Below, in pieces: positions 57,340-64,000 of a stretch of DNA of 64,000 bases (the first letter of the stretch is position 1; the number at the start of each line of letters is the position of its first letter). The position numbers and the translations under genes are program-made. The notes under the pieces are model-generated. The model saw only the letters and a list, made by a program, of their open reading frames with translations. It searched no databases and was not told where the DNA came from. This DNA is from Brachynemurus nebulosus (taxonomy: Eukaryota; Arthropoda; Insecta; Neuroptera; Myrmeleontidae): contig JAPWDM010000014.1 in the NCBI GenBank assembly GCA_035578155.1, forward strand, positions 13,185,501 to 13,249,500, in the 5' to 3' direction.

Positions 57340-58249
57340 CTACAAAAAAATAGAAAGAAAAAATTAAATTCGTTTTTTTTTGGAAAATGTGGATAGTAAT
57401 GACTTATTGTTTGTAAGAATAAACTTTTTATTTGGTGGGGGGTGGAGGGGGCTAACGTTAATGGGTCCGATTTTACGAATCGCTAATTTTGATATATCTC
57501 CTCGTTTCAAGGTCACTAGAATCCGAATCCATCGTTTTTAGTGTGATGTCTGTGTCTGCGTTCGTTAGTTCGTTCGTTTGTGAATTTTTTTTCGTCTCGC
57601 ATATCTCGAGAACAAATGATGATATCAACTCCGGACTAATTTCATTAGATGCGTAATCAAAAAATGAAGACCGAATAAAGTTTTCAGCAAATTCGGATTA
57701 GCGGTTTGTTTTTTGTGGTAAAAAAATGGAATTAACTTTATTAAGATAATATAGATTATATGGATTTTTTACCATAACATTATTATATAATGGCCTAAGA
57801 ACCTTCCTTGATATTAAAAACGCCAGTATTTGATTATATAAAAAAATAAAATAAATAAACGAAATAAGAAACTTTTTTTGAAATATATTTTGTCTCACAT
57901 ATCTTGAGAACAAATGATGTTATCATTTGTTTGATAAGGGGGAGCCCCCACCCTTAGGTACAGAAGGCGAAGCACCCGGTATGGTGCAGGGGCAAAGCCT
58001 CTATCGGGGGCCCAGGGGAGAAGTCGCATGAAATGAAAAAAGAATTATTTATGTACAGTAGTCTCTAATCTTTAAGGACACCCAATGGAAAGTTGACAGT
58101 GTGGGTAGACCTGTCCCCCAAATTTTTAAGAATTTTTTCAGACGCTACAGGGTGAACAACATTTCGTTAATTTTTTTAAAACAAAATATAAATAATTAAG
58201 CCAACGGCAGCAAATTTTTGAAGACACCTCGAAAAAAAGTTGTCTGTCG
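57340..58249. other. Presumed 5' leader intron and upstream region of the LRR gene
   Basis: Contains two direct copies of a ~40-bp phrase (CGTCTCGCATATCTCGAGAA at about 57592, TGTCTCACATATCTTGAGAA at about 57890, each followed by CAAATGATG) and a GC-rich patch at 57940-58030. The noncoding first exon and promoter of the LRR gene should lie here or further right, but I could not locate them. Confidence 0.35.
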
Positions 58250-58570
58250 GTGAACAATATAACTCATGAGTGGATCATCCGAAATAAAAAAAATATGATA
58301 TCATTAGATAACTGTTTTCCTAAGGGATCCCTGAGAGGAAATCTTTTTTCGATTTTTTAATTTTTGATGACACTTATCGATTTTCATCTAAAAATACCGA
58401 TTTTCATCTAAAAAAAATGGACCTATTTGTTACTGTAAAATTAATAACTATGAAAAATTTTAAAAAAGCTCCCAGGGATACCTGGTCATTTATGTAAGGA
58501 AGCTGTATACAAAATTTCAAAATAATCGTTAGAGTAGATTTTGATTTTAACTGTTCACCAGTTTCAAAAA
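58250..58570. mobile_element. Diverged relative of the 4884 element
   Basis: Shares, in order, GGATCATCCGAAAT, CATTAGATAACTGTTTTCCT, TTTGTTACTGTAAAAT and TACAAAATTTCAAA with 4900-5160. Its ends are too decayed to set the borders precisely. Confidence 0.5.
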
Positions 58571-59170
58571 TGGCAAGTGTCAGAAAATCGCTTTAAAGTT
58601 TTGTATACCTGAAAATCCAATATTAAATATGAAAAATTTTTTCATGCTACGTCATTGATTGTAGTATACATTAGTATAATTACAAAGACCGATCGTTGAA
58701 TGAAAGAATTTAGGAATTCCTGGAGCACAAAGCTACGTACCTGCTGGGAGGGATACAAAAACGTATCGGAGCAACAAACGCTCAAAGTTCTATATCTAAA
58801 CATTAGTTAGTTTTACACCGATCTGTTTCAAAATTAGACACAACAATCTTAAGATGTTGTGCAATCATATGAAACAATAAAAAAATGAGAAAAAACATTT
58901 AAATACGTTAACCCCCCCTCCTCCCTTAAGGAGTCTCTTACAAGTAATGAATTAAGAAGAAAACATTTTTTTGGAATTTTTTTCTGGATTAACTATTTAT
59001 TGTAAGAAAAAAAATTTACAGATAATTAAGGGTATCTTGAAATATTTTTCTTTTTTTGACTATCCATCTGCCCTTGTAAGCCTGTTGAAGATCAAAAGCC
59101 AAAAAAAATAAAAAAATAAAAAACGGTGCCAATGATTGGAAAAACAACTATAAGTCCGATTGGACTAAAG
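58571..59170. other. AT-rich intergenic DNA
   Basis: Nothing recognised. Confidence 0.35.
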
Positions 59171-59496
59171 CAGTGGTTCCCAAAGTGGGCTATATATCGA
59201 CCTCCGGAGGTTCGAAAACGACCTGCAAGGTGCCCACGTCGACGGAGGAAGAAATTGGGGATCCGTGAGATGTAAATAGGAATTTACAACAGCAGTGTAG
59301 ACGTACAGAGGGGTAGGTTGTTTTGCTTGTCCTCAAATGAGAAACTGGTGAGCTTTTTTGTGCTCAACACCTGCATTTTTCTCAGGTAATATTTTCAGAA
59401 GTTGTTGTTGAATTTAGTAAATTTGTATAGGGGGTCTATCTAAAACCGAAAACCATGACAAGTGGTCTACGAGACAAAAACGTTTGGGGATCACTG
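59171..59496. mobile_element. hAT-like MITE, CAGTGGTTCCCAAA ends
   Basis: CAGTGGTTCCCAAAGTGGG and, inverted, CAGTGATCCCCAAACGTT. TSD GACTAAAG / GACTAAAA (7/8). CAGTGGTTCCCAAA is a widespread Charlie-type hAT end. 326 bp, no frame. Confidence 0.85.
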
Positions 59497-59504
59497 GACT
59501 AAAA

Positions 59505-59895
59505 CTTGATGTATTCTTTTTATACTTTTTATTATGGTGTTTTTTGTAAGACTATTTAGAATCAGCTCCTAAATAAAAAAATTCGATTTTTTAAAACGCT
59601 TGCAACGTCAAAAACGGCAATTTTTCTTACTTTTTCTTTTTCTAAATAGCGCCAAAAAAAAAAAAAGATAAAAATAATAATAATAATAATAAATAAAAAT
59701 ATGAGGTCTGATGGGTTAATTTTAGATAGTCTTCTTTGTGTTTTTCATATAATTTATTTATTCATTTTTATAAAATTACACCAAAAATTCATTTTAGTAA
59801 ACTAAATCGGTAAATATTTTAGAACGTATAACGTAAAAGCCCCTATACTCGAACAGTTTTCATATTTATCGGTTTCTTCCAGAAATAATTTCATT
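59505..59895. other. AT-rich intergenic DNA
   Basis: An (AAT)n run near 59665-59695; nothing else. Confidence 0.35.
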
Positions 59896-60113
59896 TAGGG
59901 CCGGACCTACAATGGGGGGCAAACATTGCCGTTGACGCCCTCCCCGAGAAAACGACAAATTCAACATTTTGGCGTACCAATATTTTAACTTTTTCCTTAC
60001 AAAAAAAAAAAACAAGTGACGAGCAAAAAAAATTCTCTTATTCAACATTTTGGCGCCTCTTAAATATTGCAACGGGGGCACGTGCCCCCCTCTGCCTCCT
60101 AGATCCGGCCCTG
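59896..60113. mobile_element. hAT-like MITE of the GGGCCGG family
   Basis: The left end TAGGGCCGGACCTACAATGG is slightly mutated; the right end, inverted, is CAGGGCCGGATCTAGGAGGC. TSD ATTTCATT / ATTTTATT (7/8). The interior has GTGACGAGCAAAAAAAA and a tandem TCAACATTTTGGCG (twice). The frames overlapping it are shadows. Confidence 0.82.
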
Positions 60114-60121
60114 ATTTTATT

Positions 60122-61625
60122 AAAAAAAATATCAAAACTGTTAGAGCAGCGGTTTCCACACAGGGGGCGCGCATGTTCATCAGGGGGGCGCAGGTTAATG
60201 GCAAACATCGTCGTCGTTTTGATAAAATCATGATTTTAAGAATAAGCGGTCAAACATAATTACCAAATAATGGACATTTTATATTAAGGAGTTACATAGG
60301 TCTTTTTTAGAAAAAAAACACAATTTTTTCGACTTTTTTTATAATATAAGAAAATATAATTTATTTCAATTTTTGGCATATTACTACCTATATATTATTT
60401 TGAGACACTGTAAAAAAATTTTCATGGAAAAAAAGAATAGGCCAATGGCAGCTAGTTTTTGAAAATCGCTGGTTTTTCGCCGTAGGCAGAGTAACTCGTG
60501 AAATTTTTACCTAAAATAAAAAACAAAATCTTTTCTATTAGTAGATGTTTATGGCTTGTACTTGAACAAAAAATTACTGTTTCCGTTCATTATATCTCAT
60601 TTTACAAGTAGAAAATCAACAAAAAACACGAAAATTTTTACCAAAAATCAAAATTTTTTGTTTAAAACACTGTTAAAAGTTGAAATTTCATTTTTTTTTA
60701 AATCCCTTTGTTCAAGTACAATCTATGTATAAGCATTTACGAATAGAAAAAAATTGCCAAAAGTTGGAATAAATTAGGTTTTTTGCTAAAAAAAAAACCA
60801 TGTACCCCTTAACACAGATTTTTCTGCTCACTACTGTAAATTGTATGAAAAATGGTAAATTGTATGAAAAACACAAAGTAATTTTAATATTTTCTTTCTT
60901 ATGTGTATATCTGTTATTTCATAGTTTTAAGTTTTCACTTCTCTCGGCAGTTCCCGTAACTGCAATTTTTTTTTTTTTAATTTTTTTTTTTTTTTTAAAG
61001 AACCTAAATGACTTATTTTATAATTTTAAATTATTATCTCTATTTCAAATTATTGTTTCACTCCTTTCCCGCTTTGATACATACGGAACACTAATGCCCT
61101 CTTATTTTTAGATCCTTTTTTGCGTACTTTGCGTACATGGAGTTCGTACACGTGTTAAACACACATTAAATCAGGATTTCGTAGTTCAATAGCTAGAGTT
61201 TTTCGCAATTCTCGGCATAAAATATCTATTTCTTGTTTTTATTTAAAATTAAAATTAGCCTTTAATTTGCTAACAATATGATATCTAAACTTTTTACTTT
61301 CTATATGAGATTAAAAAGTTTCAACAATAATTTTTAACTCCTTAAGGGATATGGGATATATTTGTCCCCAATTTATATTTACGTTTTATGCAATACTGGG
61401 TTCATTTCAAATGGGTTGAACCCTGTTACTATTGAATTTACATCAGAAAAAGGATCAAGCTATTTGAAATGAACTCTACCATTTAAAACATTTGTAAGTT
61501 TATTAGTCGAATTTTCTCCGAAAAATTAGACTTATACAGTCTATACGATAAGAGCTGCGAGAGGCGAGAGTAGGGGCGCTATCCGTTTTCGGACCCGTAG
61601 AACACGAATATGTAGAAAAAAAATG

Positions 61626-61629
<4 letters not shown>
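60122..61629. other. AT-rich intergenic DNA with one hAT-like end
   Basis: CAGCGGTTTCCACACAGGG at about 60150 resembles a hAT end without a partner. Long poly-T runs occur near 60968-61000. The 103-codon frame 60800-61111 is Phe/Leu-rich because of these runs and is not supported as a gene. Confidence 0.35.

Positions 61630-61717
<88 letters not shown>
61630..61717. repeat. (TA)n microsatellite
   Basis: About 88 bp of pure TA. Confidence 0.95.
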
Positions 61718-61720
<3 letters not shown>

Positions 61721-61919
61721 CCCGCCACCTTTTAATTTGTGTAGGGCCCCCCTATGGAAGTTAAGAGATGAAATTTGGTAAATGGGGCTCATTTTCGAGG
61801 CACCTCATACTATCAAAGTGGGGTCAACATATCCAAAATTCAGCTTCCTAGGATGATTTGGTGGGAGTAGAGGGGGGAAAAACGATTTTCGCTGGATCAA
61901 ACAGGCCCCCAGCCCCCCA

Positions 61920-62520
61920 GAATTAAAGTAGAGGGTTGAAATTTGGTGTGTTGATAAAGTTCGTACCTAGGTTGTGCTTTTTGGAGGTTTTAATATTTTA
62001 CCCCCACCCCCCTCATTTTTAAGCTACAATTTCATGCATTTTCGACGTTTTCGAAGTTTGTACCACTCGCACAGGTCACCCAAATAAACCTAGAGGGCCG
62101 AAATTTTGTATTCGGATTGAGTTAGTATCAAGGGGGTGCCTTTTGGGGGTCTCGACTTTTAACCCCTACCCCCACCATTTTTATACCCAAAAGAACATGA
62201 TTTTTCTTGTTTTTTAACAGTTTCGTTCGGGTCAAAATCTCCCCAAATAAACCTAGAGGGCTGAAATTTTGTATACAGGTTAAGCTAATAGCCAGACACT
62301 GTTTTTTGGGGGTTTCAACTTTTAACCCTTACCCCCACGATTTTTACGCCAATATTTCCTTAATTTTTTTGCTTGTTTTCTAACACATCTAGAGACTCTC
62401 TAAGGAAACCTAGAGGGCTGAAATTTTGTACGTGTATTCAGTTAGTATCCAGCTAGTACCTTTTAGGGAGTCCACATTACTTTTCCCCCCACTTCTTCCA
62501 TTTTTACATCGGAATTGAAT
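61920..62520. repeat. Tandem repeat, ~160-bp units
   Basis: Units begin AAACCTAGAGGGC(C/T)GAAATT at about 62087, 62250 and 62407 (spacings 163 and 157), with an earlier, more diverged unit near 61925. Each has a GTTAGTATC...TTTTGGGGGTCTC and an AACCCCTACCCCCAC block. No coding frame through the array. Confidence 0.78.
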
Positions 62521-64000
62521 GCTATTGTTAAATGTGTTTTAAATGCATTACTTTTATTCTAAATACAAGTAGGCGAATAGTAATTTTAAAAAATTTAAAA
62601 AAAAAGTGAATACAATTTTTTAACAAATGAAATACATACATATTAAGTAATTTGAAAATGTTATTAAAGTCACTGTTTATTTATAAATTAGGAATTTTGG
62701 ATTTTTATTATTTATAAAATAGAAATTTTGGATTTTTTTGGAAAGAAAAAATATCTTCATAAAAGCCTTCCAGTTTACTATTTAAGTTCCTTTTTTAATA
62801 TTTAAAAATAAAACACAAAGGCAATTGGCGGATAAGCATGGATAGAAATGCCCTCGTACGAATTGTGTTGGCTTTTTCCCTGTTAGCTTCTATCGGCACA
62901 AAATTGAAATTTACTGAGATTCAGCCTTTAAAAACTTAAAAACCTTTTTTTAAAGCCCCGATCAACCGGACACTCATCATCAGTTTTGAAACCACCAAAA
63001 TTACAAATCGCTTGTGGACTTTCAATTATATTTCGCTTGTAGACACTCAATACCGAAGATGAAAGGAAAAATTCGACTTCCGTGATGGGGCTCCGCTGCT
63101 CACGGCGTTTTATTATTATTCTTCTATTTGCAAAAAAACTTTGGTATCAAGTTGCAAAGTTGCAAAGGTGTCCGTTATTAATTTTTAGTTTCAATTTTTT
63201 TTTAAAATTTTGTGCGTTATAAATTATTGCAATAAAAAATTATCAATTTTGGTAAGTAAATTATAATAAAATAAATAAAGTAGAATATTTTAAACACTTA
63301 AAATTTTTCTAGCTTCCGTAATTTGTACTATTAACTGAAACTGGGACATATTTGTCCCATGCTAAAAATTTTAATAAAAATATATTACGTAATTAAAATT
63401 TGTCATTTTTAATTAGGCCCTAATAAACAGTTTTAAACATAATTTTTTTTCACTCTCCCTACGCTTATGTGCGTGAAGGGGTTAAAAAACGACAGTATCT
63501 CTTAAACTGCGTAAGATCCGACACTATTACAAAATAGTCAAGTGCGGATAGACCAGGATAGCGATTCTTGAAAAGTGAAGTGAAGTGAAATGAAATAGCT
63601 AAGTACAGAACCGAACGAAATATATTTTTGTAAGTTGGTACGTAAACATTATTGTGTCCATGGGTACTCTGTCGACAAAATTGATTACTAATACAGAGGA
63701 GGTATTATTTATGGTACACAGTTTCCATTTCCGGTTATTTTCAAATTTTATGGGATTTAAAAAAAATTAAATGAAAAATCTAATAAAAAAATAAAAATAA
63801 ATAAAAAAAATAACAAATTTACGTATTTTTGAAAATATCAAATTAATAACTAAAGATAACTAATTAATAACAGAAAAGTATTATTGAAAAATATATATTA
63901 AAAAAAAAAACTTATTACTAAATAAACAAAAACAAACGCTACTACTAACAAGGTTATGTCTAAAATTTTATTTCTACTACCACTGTTTTAAAAAGGAAAA
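62521..64000. other. AT-rich DNA to the right edge
   Basis: GGGACATATTTGTCCC, a perfect palindrome, occurs at 63342-63357, echoing GGGATATATTTGTCCCC near 61352. The sequence before 63484 (GTGAAGGGGTTAA) looks like a lone piggyBac-type end. No gene seen. Confidence 0.4.

Noticed and set aside
60800..61111. 103-codon frame with Phe/Leu-rich hydrophobic stretch
   Set aside because: Caused by poly-T runs; no start context, splice signals or domain, and no conserved motif.

Overview
The window looks like AT-rich nuclear DNA from an arthropod, most likely an insect. The evidence is eukaryotic split genes with GTAAGT/GTGAGT donors and short AT-rich introns, an animal-type tRNA-Cys, a homeobox-type N-terminal exon, and a very dense load of small non-autonomous DNA transposons. 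I cannot name the order or species. There is no bacterial, viral or CRISPR content.

Two protein-coding loci are supported, both on the minus strand. At the left, 2985-3647 is the first coding exon of a transcription-factor gene. It carries a Groucho-type eh1 motif and best fits brain-specific homeobox (bsh/BSX). Its homeodomain exon is not in the window and should lie off the left edge. At the right, 50394-57329 is a complete six-coding-exon gene for a 488-residue type I membrane protein (signal peptide, LRRNT, leucine-rich repeats, LRRCT, one transmembrane helix, short tail). It can be spliced by hand with every phase consistent. Three tandem tRNA-Cys(GCA) copies, spaced exactly 180 bp apart, lie in its intron 4 on the same strand. 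The repeat unit includes part of the neighbouring exon.

Almost everything else that can be recognised is mobile DNA. Several groups can be told apart by target-site duplications (TSDs). (1) hAT-like elements with CAG...CTG or CA...TG ends and 8-bp TSDs lie at 132, 5744, 22688, 31896, 44913, 45298, 52682, 52732, 54554, 54971, 59171 and 59896. (2) TTAA-flanked elements with CCC-type ends (piggyBac-like) lie at 19103, 47513, 48673 and 54075. One of them keeps a degenerate piggyBac transposase C-terminus. (3) TTAA-flanked elements with GG-type ends (possibly Kolobok-like) lie at 6238, 25301, 36831 and 43782. A further TTAA element at 1316 has ends beginning CACT. (4) TA-flanked elements and giant foldbacks. 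(5) Elements of 3-bp, 8-bp or 9-bp TSD type.

Nesting is frequent and often provable, because a sister copy in the same window preserves the empty site: 37641-38917 inside 36831-39010 (sister at 43782), 19103-20153 inside a ~163-bp satellite, and 15874-16795 inside 15754-17141 (sister at 39494). Long palindromes are a striking feature (25301-26012, 27551-28020, 41672-42727, 46857-48514, 54554-56639), as are seven long (TA)n tracts. I found no new enzyme system. The most unusual items are the nested elements with preserved empty sites, the tRNA/exon duplication, the transposon inserted 12 nt from a splice donor, and the foldback with an apparently captured reading frame.
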